NCBI GenBank assembly: GCA_039801465.1
Contig: JBDRUT010000001.1
Span: 88,626-152,625, forward strand
From: JAOABV01 sp039801465
GTDB lineage: Bacteria; Hydrothermota; Tepidihabitantia; Tepidihabitantales; CAIPLT01
Direction: 5' to 3'
DNA length: 64,000 bases
Position 1 is the stretch's first letter. The number at the start of each line of letters is the position of its first letter. Positions 9,575-20,473 of this stretch are shown here, one piece after another. The notes below the pieces were generated by a model. That model did not search any database. It was not told where the DNA came from and saw only the letters and a list, made by a program, of their open reading frames with translations. The position numbers and the translations under genes were made by a program.

Positions 9575-10903
9575 TTATTTCTCCTCAGGAAGCAATGTGA
9601 CTACAGTTCGATTTTTGGGTATAAAATATTTTTCAATTACTTGGCGAATATCTGCTTTGGTTACCGCTTCAATTCGTTTGGGATATTCTATCATATCAGC
9701 TAAATTGCCTGTGGTTATTGCTTGTCGACCAATACGCATGCCCATTCCTCGACTTCGGTCTTGGGCATAAACTTCACTGGCAATCACATTATTTTTTACT
9801 CGCGCCATTTCTTCGTCTGTAATTGAGTCTTTGTCCGTTGATTTTAATTTCATTAATTCTTCATAGATTATTTTTTCAACGGAATCGACTAAAGAAACAT
9901 TTGTCGGCATTGCATAGAAATTAAAAGTGCCGGCATCGCGTTCTAAGTCATTCCAAGCAAATACTCTTAAAGCGTATTGCTTCTCATAGACAAGTCTTCT
10001 ATATAAACGCGAATTTTTACCACTGGATAATAGTCCTTCTAATACTTCTAATGCGTAATAATCGGGTGAAGAGACATCGCAGGTATGATAACCGATTAGG
10101 ATTGCGGGAATCGAAATTTTTCGATAGATAACCTTTCGTTTTTCTCCGAGTTGTTCAGGTTCATAAAATACCGGATGTTGAACTGGTTTAGATTTAATTC
10201 TGCCAAAATATTTTTCAACCCTTTTTAGTGCCTCATTCGGTTCAACTGCACCGGCTAAAACACAGACCGCATTAGATGGTTGATAATAAGTCTGATAGTG
10301 GTTAATCAAATCTTTTAGTTCAATCCTTTTAATATCTTCCATCCAGCCGATAACCGGATTTCGGTAGGGGTGGAGTTTATAGATAAGCGCATCAAATTCT
10401 TCCCAGAGCAAATCATACGGTTCATTTTCACCTAATCGTCGTTCTTCCATTACTACGGCTTTTTCTGATTGGAATTTACTTTCTGAGATAGCCAGATTTG
10501 TCATCCGTTCCGCACCGAATTTAAGAGCAGTATCATAATAATCTTTTGCCAAATCAACCCAATAACAGACATAGAGATTGGAAGTAAACGCATTATCTTC
10601 GCCACCTAAAGCATCAATAATTGCTGATATTTCTCGCGGTTTATAATTTTTCGTTCCGTCCATATGCTCTAAAAGATGCGAGACCCCTGATTTATATGGC
10701 GGGTCATAAATTGCTCCGACATTAAACCACAATTGGGTAGATACGGTTGGCGTTGAACTATCAACATAAATAATCACCCGCAGTCCGTTTTTAAGGTATG
10801 TCTCATAAATCGGATATTCGGGAAATGGTTGATTAAGTTTTGGTAATGCGTAAAGCGGAACCAATAACAATAAACTTATAATCGTTATATTAATTATCTT
10901 CAT
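9575..10903 (-). CDS. M16 family zinc metallopeptidase, catalytic subunit
   Basis: 442 residues with a signal peptide (MKIINITIISLLLLVPLYA), so exported. The zinc motif HLLEH sits near residue 80 (GVSHLLEHMDGT) and the third ligand Glu lies in EKAVVMEERR, about 77 residues on: a complete inverted HxxEH active site. Both M16 halves are present, including the C-terminal half with SGKNSRLYRRL. The adjacent downstream gene encodes the non-catalytic partner. Expression is from the promoter at 10926-10954, and a good ribosome site (GAAGG) precedes the ATG. Confidence 0.93.
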   Translation of the reverse strand: MKIINITIISLLLLVPLYALPKLNQPFPEYPIYETYLKNGLRVIIYVDSSTPTVSTQLWFNVGAIYDPPYKSGVSHLLEHMDGTKNYKPREISAIIDALGGEDNAFTSNLYVCYWVDLAKDYYDTALKFGAERMTNLAISESKFQSEKAVVMEERRLGENEPYDLLWEEFDALIYKLHPYRNPVIGWMEDIKRIELKDLINHYQTYYQPSNAVCVLAGAVEPNEALKRVEKYFGRIKSKPVQHPVFYEPEQLGEKRKVIYRKISIPAILIGYHTCDVSSPDYYALEVLEGLLSSGKNSRLYRRLVYEKQYALRVFAWNDLERDAGTFNFYAMPTNVSLVDSVEKIIYEELMKLKSTDKDSITDEEMARVKNNVIASEVYAQDRSRGMGMRIGRQAITTGNLADMIEYPKRIEAVTKADIRQVIEKYFIPKNRTVVTLLPEEK

Positions 10904-10925
10904 AATGCCTTCTTTCTAAAGAAAA

Positions 10926-10954
10926 ATTTTACTATGAAAAGCAAAACAGGTCAA
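10926..10954 (-). promoter_or_regulatory. Promoter of the M16 peptidase pair
   Basis: On the minus strand: TTGACC (10954-10949), 17-bp spacer, TAAAAT (10931-10926), about 20 nt upstream of the ATG at 10903. The remaining 130 bp up to the smpB promoter show nothing distinctive. Confidence 0.7.
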
Positions 10955-11081
10955 TGGCTACTTGTTAATATCTAAAAAGTTGTCTTCATTGATTACAACG
11001 ATTAACATAACGATTACATCGATTGAGAAATCGATGGTATTATCACAGGTATCGCTAAAATGTCTGTCTAATCATTTTTCC

Positions 11082-11109
11082 TTGACGAACCAATATCATC
11101 ATTTATAAT
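11082..11109 (+). promoter_or_regulatory. Promoter of smpB and following genes
   Basis: TTGACG at 11082-11087, 16-bp spacer, TATAAT at 11104-11109; about 40 nt of leader to the smpB ATG. Confidence 0.75.
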
Positions 11110-11155
11110 TTAACTTAGTGTTTATTAAATTTTTTGGAAGTTATTATATATAAAA

Positions 11156-11608
11156 ATGAAAATAGTTGCCACTAATCGAAAGGCGTTTCATAATTATACG
11201 ATTTTTGAGAAGTATGAAGCCGGAATTCAACTTTATGGCACTGAAGTAAAATCTGCGCGGACTGGCGGTGTTTCTCTTGATGGTGGATATGCTGCAATTG
11301 AAAATGGTGAAGTATATCTTTACGATATAAACATTGCGCCGTATAAACAAGGCAATGTTTTCAACCGTGACCCAAAACGCAAACGAAAACTACTCTTACA
11401 TAAAGACGAGATAAAAAGATTATATGGTAAAGTTGCCGAACGCGGTTTTACTCTCATTCCTTTAAAATTCTACTTTAATGACCGCGGACTTGCTAAAATT
11501 GAGTTGGCTTTATGTAAAGGTAAAAAGATGCATGACATTAGAGAAAAATTAAAAGAACGGGCAATAGAGAGAGCAGAACGTATTGAACAAAAAGCCCGCA
11601 GAAGATAG
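11156..11608 (+). CDS. smpB: SsrA-binding protein
   Basis: Binds tmRNA and delivers it to stalled ribosomes for trans-translation. 150 residues, the normal size. Family signatures: NRKAFHNYTIFEKYEAGI at the N-terminus, LYGTEVKSAR (residues 27-36), APYKQGNVFNRDPKRKRKLLLH in two parts, and a basic tail with GKKMHDIREKLKERA that enters the ribosomal A site. It is the first gene of a run (amidase, murI, rph, pseudouridine synthase) on the same strand; the amidase starts 8 bp after its stop. The tmRNA gene itself is not in this window. Confidence 0.97.
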   Translation: MKIVATNRKAFHNYTIFEKYEAGIQLYGTEVKSARTGGVSLDGGYAAIENGEVYLYDINIAPYKQGNVFNRDPKRKRKLLLHKDEIKRLYGKVAERGFTLIPLKFYFNDRGLAKIELALCKGKKMHDIREKLKERAIERAERIEQKARRR

Positions 11609-11616
11609 AAGAGAAT

Positions 11617-12678
11617 ATGTCTATAAAAACACGATTTATTCTTGGATTATTATTTTTAATCTGTTCTGTGACTTTTGCTGAATATTGTATCGAATCTATT
11701 AGCATTTCCCAGATAAAAGATACGATTTTAATGGCTTTAGAAGTTGACTCATCAGTAAATTGTTCTTGGCAATGTATCTCAAAAACAAGTTTAAGATTAA
11801 CTGTTAATGCTCAAACTAAGACTAAGACGATTTCTCCGCGTGGTTTTATTAAACAGATAAAGATTACACCAAAGACAAACATTGCAGAATTCGAATTTAC
11901 ATTTGATAAACCCTATGATTATAAAAAAATTTCGTCATTTGCTGGCATCTCTATTAAGTTTTTCCCTAAAACTATCCCCACAATTAAAACAATTATCTTA
12001 GACCCAGGCCATGGCGGAATCGACCCGGGTGCAATTGGCAGAAAGGGCTTACAAGAAAAGAATGTTAATTTGAGTATCGCTAAATTATTAAAAAAGAAAT
12101 TAGAAAATTATGGGCTGAAAGTCTTGATGACTCGGTCTGATGACCGGTTTGTTGCTCTTTCAGAGCGTACCCGATTTGCAAATGAAAAGAAAGGCGACTT
12201 ATTTATCTCAATTCATTGCAACGCATCAGTCCGAAATCGTCAAGCATGTGGTTTTGAGACTTATTTTCTATCCGAAGCCAAAACTGATTGGGAACGGGCT
12301 GTAGCAGCAAAAGAGAATCAAGCACTAAAATTTGAAATGTCTGATGCTGACCCACTACTTGCTGATGACATTGGCGCCATCCTCTCAGATTTGGCTCAAA
12401 ATGAGTATCTCAAAGAATCCTATCAACTGGCACTGGAAATTCAAACAGCAGCAGTCTCAATATTAAAAAATGTTGACCGTGGTGTAAAACAAGCCGGATT
12501 CTATGTTTTACGTGGATGTTTTATGCCCGCAGTCTTAGTTGAGTGTGGTTTTTTATCTAATAGAGTCGAAGAAAAAAAACTACAATCCGAAAAATATCGG
12601 GAGACGATTGCTCAAACTATTTTGGTTGGCATCAAAAACTTTATCAAGAACTATGAAGAACAAAATGCATTACGCTAA
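11617..12678 (+). CDS. amiC: N-acetylmuramoyl-L-alanine amidase (AMIN + Amidase_3)
   Basis: Zinc amidase that cuts the stem peptide from peptidoglycan during cell separation, acting in the periplasm. 353 residues: signal peptide (about 1-22), a beta-rich AMIN-like targeting domain (about 23-120) and the Amidase_3 catalytic domain (about 125-350). The latter shows ILDPGHGGIDPGAIGRKG with the zinc His, then EKNVNLSIAKLL with the zinc Glu, SIHCNAS with the second His, and PAVLVECGFLSN with the catalytic Glu. The symbol reflects domain architecture; AmiA/B/C distinctions may not apply in this lineage. Confidence 0.92.
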   Translation: MSIKTRFILGLLFLICSVTFAEYCIESISISQIKDTILMALEVDSSVNCSWQCISKTSLRLTVNAQTKTKTISPRGFIKQIKITPKTNIAEFEFTFDKPYDYKKISSFAGISIKFFPKTIPTIKTIILDPGHGGIDPGAIGRKGLQEKNVNLSIAKLLKKKLENYGLKVLMTRSDDRFVALSERTRFANEKKGDLFISIHCNASVRNRQACGFETYFLSEAKTDWERAVAAKENQALKFEMSDADPLLADDIGAILSDLAQNEYLKESYQLALEIQTAAVSILKNVDRGVKQAGFYVLRGCFMPAVLVECGFLSNRVEEKKLQSEKYRETIAQTILVGIKNFIKNYEEQNALR

Positions 12679-12720
12679 TCACCTTGATATTAGTTTTCTT
12701 ATGTACAAGTGCTAAAAGAT

Positions 12721-13536
12721 ATGACAGTAAAATCTGCTCATAGACCAATTGGTGTTTTTGATTCAGGCATTGGTGGTTTGACAGTTGTCAAAGCCCTCAG
12801 AAAAATTCTACCTTATGAAGAGATTGTCTATTTTGGTGATACGGCACGGGTTCCTTATGGTTCAAAATCACCTGAAACTATTACTCAGTTTGCTTTACAA
12901 GACGCTAAATTCTTACTTAACCGCAATGTCAAAATGGTTATTGTTGCTTGTCATTCAGCGTCATCGGTTGCATTAGATGAATTGAAAAGACATTTTAATC
13001 TTCCAATTATTGGTGTGATTGAACCGGGTGCTAAAGCCGCGGTCAAAGCAACCCGGAATAAACGAATTGGTGTCATTGGCACTCAAGCTACAATCCTTTC
13101 TGGTGCTTATGAGCGGGCAATTAGGAGATTGTGTCAAGATGTCGAAGTCATTGCTAAACCGACACCTCTATTCGTCGCTTTAGTTGAGGAAGGATGGTAT
13201 GATAATAAAATTGCGCTTGAAGTGGCAAAACTTTATCTGTCTCCTTTAATCAAAGAGCAGATTGATACTTTATTACTTGGATGTACACATTATCCTTTAT
13301 TAAAAAGAGCAATTCAAAAAGTATTTCCGAATAAAATAAGAATAGTTGATGCTGGCTTAGAAACTGCCTACGAAGCCAAAGAACAATTAGAAAATCTTGG
13401 ATTAAAAAACCGTCACCGCAAGAGGCCTGCAATCAGATTTTATCTCTCTGATTTAACACCAAATTTTTCTGAAATTGGACGAAGATTTCTTGGCACAAGT
13501 TTAGAAGATGTGATGCGGGCTTCTTTACCCGAATAA
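12721..13536 (+). CDS. murI: Glutamate racemase
   Basis: Makes D-glutamate for peptidoglycan. Signatures: IGVFDSGIGGLTV (Asp/Ser base pair), VPYGSKS, the first catalytic Cys in IVACHSASSVAL and the second in LLLGCTHYPLL. The first Cys block reads ACHSAS where ACNTAS is more usual, a mild variant that keeps the Cys. I use ATG 12721 because it leaves the normal short N-terminus; GTG 12709 would add four residues and neither has a clear ribosome site. It sits between a cell-wall amidase and rph. Confidence 0.95.
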   Translation: MTVKSAHRPIGVFDSGIGGLTVVKALRKILPYEEIVYFGDTARVPYGSKSPETITQFALQDAKFLLNRNVKMVIVACHSASSVALDELKRHFNLPIIGVIEPGAKAAVKATRNKRIGVIGTQATILSGAYERAIRRLCQDVEVIAKPTPLFVALVEEGWYDNKIALEVAKLYLSPLIKEQIDTLLLGCTHYPLLKRAIQKVFPNKIRIVDAGLETAYEAKEQLENLGLKNRHRKRPAIRFYLSDLTPNFSEIGRRFLGTSLEDVMRASLPE

Positions 13537-13549
13537 TTTAATGTAAACA

Positions 13550-14290
13550 ATGGAGAGAAAAGTCTTAAGAACCGACGGCAGAAAATGGAACCAGTCGCGT
13601 AAAATTGATTTAGTTATCGGTTATCTCAAATATGCTGAAGGTTCTTGTTTAGCCACTGCGGGAAACACTAAAATCTTAGTTTCCGCAACTTATGAACAAC
13701 GCGTTCCGCCATTTCTTTTGGGAACCGGTAAAGGTTGGATTACTGCGGAATATAGTTTACTTCCTCGGAGTACTGTGCAAAGAACAATGCGCGAATCGGT
13801 TATGGGCCGACTTCAAGGTCGAACTCAAGAAATCAGTCGATTTATTGGTCGTTCTTTACGCTCAATCTTTGACCTTACTCTTTTAGGTGAAGCCCAAATT
13901 ATTATTGACTGTGATGTAATTCAGGCTGATGGCGGTACCAGAACTTTAGCAGTAAACGGTGGCTTTTGTGCTTTAGCCCAATGCGTTAATTATTTATTAG
14001 ATAAAAAAATTATCAAGAAAAACCCAATTTTAGAAAATGTCTCAGCAATTAGTGTCGGAATTGTCAACGGTAAAATTTTGCTTGATTTAAACTATCAAGA
14101 AGATAGTTCCGCTGATGCGGATATGAACTTAGTGATGACAGAAACCGGCCGCATTGTTGAAATTCAAAGCACCGCAGAAAAAAGATCTTTCAGCCATCAA
14201 GAATTCCAAAAGATGTTTACCGTTGCCGAAAAAGAGATTAAAAAGATTATAAAATTACAAAAAGAATGTCTGCGCAAGGCTATTAAATAG
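13550..14290 (+). CDS. rph: Ribonuclease PH
   Basis: Phosphate-dependent 3' exoribonuclease that trims tRNA and rRNA 3' ends. 246 residues, typical. Conserved: RTDGRKWNQSRKI at the N-terminus, TKILVSATYEQRVPPF, GKGWITAEYSLLPRST, the Arg-rich GRTQEISRFIGRSLRS and the phosphate/metal region DCDVIQADGGTRTLAVNG. It starts 13 bp after murI, so these are probably co-transcribed. No RdgB-type NTPase follows here, although that is a common neighbour elsewhere. Confidence 0.96.
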   Translation: MERKVLRTDGRKWNQSRKIDLVIGYLKYAEGSCLATAGNTKILVSATYEQRVPPFLLGTGKGWITAEYSLLPRSTVQRTMRESVMGRLQGRTQEISRFIGRSLRSIFDLTLLGEAQIIIDCDVIQADGGTRTLAVNGGFCALAQCVNYLLDKKIIKKNPILENVSAISVGIVNGKILLDLNYQEDSSADADMNLVMTETGRIVEIQSTAEKRSFSHQEFQKMFTVAEKEIKKIIKLQKECLRKAIK

Positions 14291-14395
14291 AAGATGCAGC
14301 AAATTTTACTTATCGCGCGTAAATTATCTGTAATTAGTTAAGAGTTAAATCTTCTAAATAAAAAATATTTGGGTGCTTAAGATACATCTTAAATT

Positions 14396-15364
14396 ATGAA
14401 AAGAGAATTTTACCGGATTGTGTCGGAAAAGATGTGGGGAAAGCGACTTGACCACTATCTGTTATTATCTGGTATTGGTGTTTCGCGCAATCGGGCTTGT
14501 AAATTAATTGAAGCCGGCGCAGTATTAGTTAACGGAAAAATTACCAAACCCAGTTATCGCGTAAAACCCGGTGATGAAATTAGCGCCCACTTTGAAATTG
14601 AAGAGGAATTAAAAATCACTCCTGAACCAATGCCATTAGATATTGTTTATGAAGACAATGACATTATTGTTGTTAACAAACCTGCCGGTATTATAGTTCA
14701 TCCGGCTCGTGGTCATAACCAAGGAACCTTAGTTCAAGGACTTTTATACCATTGTCGTCATTTACCACAACATCCGGATTCAAAGATTCGACCTGGTGTG
14801 ATTCATCGTTTAGATAAAGACACAACTGGACTATTAGTATTTGCCAAAACCGATTTTGCTTTATCTTATCTTGGTCAAGCAATCGAAGCCCGAAAAATTA
14901 CTCGGGAATATTTAGCAATTGCTTGGGGTGATTTTCCTCAAACTCAGGGAACAATATCAGCACCGATTGGCCGACATAGTCTTGATAGAAAAAAGATGGC
15001 AGTAACACCATTTTCAGCAAAAAATGCTGTAACTCAATTTGAAGTGATTGAGCGTTTTAGAATTGCTACTTATCTTCGGTTGAAACTTTTAACCGGTCGC
15101 ACCCATCAAATTCGAGTCCATCTTTATCACTACGGACATCCGGTTGTCGGCGATTCAGATTATGGAGGTCGAAGCCCAAGTCTTATCCGTTCGCAATCCG
15201 AAGCGCCATTGTTTAAGAAAATACTTTCGATTATTCATCGTCAAGCATTACATGCGACAAAATTAGGGTTTGTTCATCCGCGAACTAACAAGTATCTTGA
15301 GTTTACTGCACCGCTTCCGCAAGATATGTCAAATCTATTAAATTTTCTCAGAGCAAATTTTTAA
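14396..15364 (+). CDS. rluD: RluA/RluD family 23S rRNA pseudouridine synthase
   Basis: 322 residues: an S4 RNA-binding domain (about residues 15-75, with RLDHYLLLSGIGVSRNRACKLIEAGAV split around the turn) followed by the RluA-type catalytic domain with VVNKPAGIIVHPA, the catalytic Asp in HRLDKDTTGLLVFAKT, and TGRTHQIRVH. It isomerises uridines in large-subunit rRNA; the S4 domain favours an RluD-like enzyme over RluA or TruC. The 105-bp gap before it contains no obvious promoter. The gene converges on the prepilin gene, with a bidirectional hairpin between them. Confidence 0.92.
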   Translation: MKREFYRIVSEKMWGKRLDHYLLLSGIGVSRNRACKLIEAGAVLVNGKITKPSYRVKPGDEISAHFEIEEELKITPEPMPLDIVYEDNDIIVVNKPAGIIVHPARGHNQGTLVQGLLYHCRHLPQHPDSKIRPGVIHRLDKDTTGLLVFAKTDFALSYLGQAIEARKITREYLAIAWGDFPQTQGTISAPIGRHSLDRKKMAVTPFSAKNAVTQFEVIERFRIATYLRLKLLTGRTHQIRVHLYHYGHPVVGDSDYGGRSPSLIRSQSEAPLFKKILSIIHRQALHATKLGFVHPRTNKYLEFTAPLPQDMSNLLNFLRANF

Positions 15365-15400
15365 CCCAACACAATCTCATAAATTATCAAATCTAAAATA

Positions 15401-15424
15401 AAAAGGGGGCATTTCTGCCCCCTT
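15401..15424 (-). terminator. Intrinsic terminator after the prepilin gene (likely bidirectional)
   Basis: GGGGGC at 15405-15410, a 6-nt loop and GCCCCC at 15417-15422. On the minus strand it is followed by TTTTTATTTT, a good Rho-independent terminator for the prepilin; on the plus strand the hairpin also lies just behind the pseudouridine synthase gene. Confidence 0.85.
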
Positions 15425-15440
15425 ATAAATATTTGAGATA

Positions 15441-16097
15441 TTAGTTGTGAAGAATATAGAAAACCATCACGTCTGGGTCAGCCGGATCTAAGTCAAACAT
15501 TGCATAATGCTCATCGGCAGAATAGACTCTACCCCAACCAGCAATTCCGTATTCTTTTACACCGGTATCAGAATCGGCTTCAGGCCATGTACCAACTACA
15601 ATTGTTCCTTGAGTATTTTCGCCATCGCCAGGAAGAACCCACTCTTCATATGGACAACCGTCTGGGTCATCAGTTCTAACTCGGGCGTTTTGACCTGATT
15701 CCTCGAAGATTGCATCACCCCAATCCGGTGGGTTGGTATTAGAATAGAATAAGTCTTCGTCAATGGTATAAATTGTAGTTGCATATGGATTAATTGGCAT
15801 ACGACCGGCAGTTGGGTCAGGTTGTGCTAATGCATCACCACCAGGGAAATAGCAGATAAGACCTCTGTCTGCTGGGTCATCAGATGCAAACAGGTCGCCG
15901 TTAGGGAAGATGCCCATATGGTCAGTAGCAAATGCTTCCATTGCTAATTGGAAGACATGCATATTATTCTTCACACTTGCTCTTCGTGCTCTTTCTTGCA
16001 TTAAGACAAAGTTCGGTAACATCAATGCGAGTAGGATACCGATGATGAGAATCACAACTAATAATTCAATTAAGGTGAATCCTTTTTCGTTACGCAT
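15441..16097 (-). CDS. Type IV prepilin-like protein (GspG/PilE class)
   Basis: 218 residues. A short basic leader is followed by the prepilin peptidase site and helix (KG/FTLIELLVVILIIGIL, with Glu at mature position 5), then an amphipathic helix and a large Asp/Gly/Pro-rich globular head containing YFPGGD and PINPYATT, ending VFYILHN. The second prepilin at 54388-54948 shares the YFPGGDPYATP-type head and the ILHN/VLHN end, so they are paralogues. It has a strong ribosome site (AGGAGGTG) and a promoter at 16191-16219. No assembly ATPase or platform gene is in the window. Confidence 0.9.
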   Translation of the reverse strand: MRNEKGFTLIELLVVILIIGILLALMLPNFVLMQERARRASVKNNMHVFQLAMEAFATDHMGIFPNGDLFASDDPADRGLICYFPGGDALAQPDPTAGRMPINPYATTIYTIDEDLFYSNTNPPDWGDAIFEESGQNARVRTDDPDGCPYEEWVLPGDGENTQGTIVVGTWPEADSDTGVKEYGIAGWGRVYSADEHYAMFDLDPADPDVMVFYILHN

Positions 16098-16190
16098 GGT
16101 TATTCACCTCCTCTCTTGTTAGAATAAAAACATTTTTTTTCATTTCTCCTGACACGAATGTTGGTATTTGCTCTACCAATCATTTGATTT

Positions 16191-16219
16191 ATTTTAACAG
16201 AAAAATCAATGTTTGTCAA
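16191..16219 (-). promoter_or_regulatory. Promoter of the prepilin gene
   Basis: On the minus strand: TTGACA (16219-16214), 17 bp, TAAAAT (16196-16191), roughly 85 nt of leader before the ATG. The -35 region ACTTGACAAACATTG is identical to that of the proximal 23S promoter (19992-19997), suggesting similarly strong expression. Confidence 0.8.
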
Positions 16220-16274
16220 GTAAATTTTTTTCTTTTTAGTTTTTGAATATAAAATCTTGGTAAAAAATCTGTAT

Positions 16275-16394
16275 AACCCGGTGACGACCTACTCTCCCGT
16301 GTCGTTACCAACACAGTACCATTGGCCCTGGAGGGCTTAACGACTCTGTTCGGAATGGGAAGAGGTGTTTCCCCTCCGGTATTGCCACCGGGAA
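16275..16394 (-). rRNA. rrf: 5S ribosomal RNA
   Basis: Minus-strand sequence begins CCCGGTGGC and ends CACCGGG, which close the terminal helix. Internal landmarks include ACACCTCTTCCCATTCCGAAC (read in two parts), AGTCGTTAAGCCC and GGGAGAGTAGG. Length is about 118-120 nt. It lies about 460 bp downstream of 23S, separated by a four-helix-bundle gene remnant. Confidence 0.95.
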
Positions 16395-16425
16395 CTTTTA
16401 GACTCTTGACTCTAGACACTAGGCT

Positions 16426-16789
16426 TTAGACTTTTGTTTCTAATGCTTTTATCAAACCTTGTAGCATTTTTGCTACTTGATTTTCTAAATTACTCAACTC
16501 TTCATATTCATTTTTTGATATGTAATCTAAATCCTTAGACAAAAAAAAGATAGTATTCAAGCTCACTTGCTGAACCAAGTGCATTAAATAAAAATTGGAT
16601 ATATTCTCTTTTACTTCTGCGTGCTGAACCTTCAGCAATACTAGCAGGAATCGAAACACATGCTCTGCGCATCTGTGATATCATTCCAAATAATTCATCT
16701 TTAGGAAATTTCTTTGTTGCCACATATATCTTTTTTGTAAGAGTGTGAGATATATCAAAAACTTTTAACTTGTGGTAATTTCTACTCAT
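16426..16789 (-). pseudogene. Four-helix-bundle (23S intervening-sequence) protein gene, frameshifted
   Basis: Two overlapping frames on the rRNA strand together form one complete four-helix-bundle protein of the 23S IVS family. The first (from ATG 16789) has KLKVFDISHTLTKKIYVATK, MISQMRRACVSIPASIAEG and NALGSASELEYYL. The second continues with LSKDLDYISKNEYEEL and MLQGLIKALETKV. The switch falls at a run of eight T (A8 at 16541-16548 on plus); seven T would give EYYLFLSKDLDY in one frame. So this is a one-base insertion, a sequencing error, or a slippage-dependent gene. It lies in the 23S-5S spacer and in the rRNA direction. Confidence 0.85.
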
Positions 16790-16852
16790 AATGAGTTGTC
16801 TCCGTTACTAATCTCTAGAGCCAAGAGCCTGGTGACTATTAAAAATGGCAGG

Positions 16853-19863
<3,011 letters not shown>

Positions 19864-19888
19864 ATTGCCTGCCATTTCAATTTTCCCA

Positions 19889-19924
19889 GTTGTCAAAGAA
19901 CAATTACGGTGTGTAAAACACACC
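19889..19924 (-). promoter_or_regulatory. rRNA leader antitermination elements (boxB-like hairpin and boxA)
   Basis: In transcription order: a perfect hairpin GGTGTGT-TTT-ACACACC (19924-19908) and then TGTTCTTTGACAAC (19902-19889), which matches the boxA consensus of rRNA leaders. They lie about 25 nt before the 23S 5' end. This is the Nus-factor loading arrangement known from rrn operons. Confidence 0.75.
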
Positions 19925-19968
19925 TTTTATATTATCTGATAAAAATCTTTTATTTCAGTGTTTAAATT

Positions 19969-19997
19969 ATTATATATCTTTTTGCAATGTTTGTCAA
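19969..19997 (-). promoter_or_regulatory. Proximal promoter (P2) of the 23S-5S unit
   Basis: Perfect consensus on the minus strand: TTGACA (19997-19992), 17-bp spacer, TATAAT (19974-19969). Predicted start about 100 nt before mature 23S. Confidence 0.88.
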
Positions 19998-20154
19998 GTA
20001 AAATTTTAATTTTAATTTAAAACTAAATTCTCACAGAATATATTTACGACTAATCGCCCGAAATTTTTTTTGAATGCGCTTTGTATTTTTACTCCTTCCA
20101 AACCTATTTTTGAATTTTATTTAGGTGCTCATCTATGTTTTTCTTAGTTCCCAG

Positions 20155-20211
20155 CAGTTGTTAGAAACTTTCTCGTTTCACAACTGGCATTAAGGGATTA
20201 TCAAAGAACTA
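20155..20211 (-). promoter_or_regulatory. Distal leader elements: second boxA-like site and hairpin
   Basis: Downstream of the distal promoter the RNA would contain GTTCTTTGATAATCCC (complement of 20195-20210), a second boxA-like sequence, then a long hairpin: CAGTTGT-GAAAC paired with GTTTC-(TA)-ACAACTG (20186-20155). No U-run follows, so this is not an intrinsic terminator. Confidence 0.6.
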
Positions 20212-20225
20212 ATTTATTGTATAAT

Positions 20226-20253
20226 ATTATATTCATAATTTAATTTCTGTCAA
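20226..20253 (-). promoter_or_regulatory. Distal promoter (P1) of the 23S-5S unit
   Basis: Minus strand: TTGACA (20253-20248), 16-bp spacer, TATAAT (20231-20226), both hexamers perfect. The region 20260-20473 between it and the stop of the upstream surface-protein gene contains AT-rich sequence with no further feature that I can support. Confidence 0.82.
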
Positions 20254-20473
20254 CAAAAATTTTCAATATTCTGTTTTCTTTTCCTGCAGTTTCTCAGTCG
20301 AATTTTTCTGAACGCTAATTAAATAGACCATATCAAAGCAATCTGTTTAATTATATATTAAATTATTGTTTTTTCTAAAAGTTTTGTTGGTCGCTTTTTG
20401 AGTCTTGTTTGCCTTAAAGTTTTTTAGGTCAACAAATAATTTTGGCGCTTTATGTTATCGTTTTTTTACAGCA

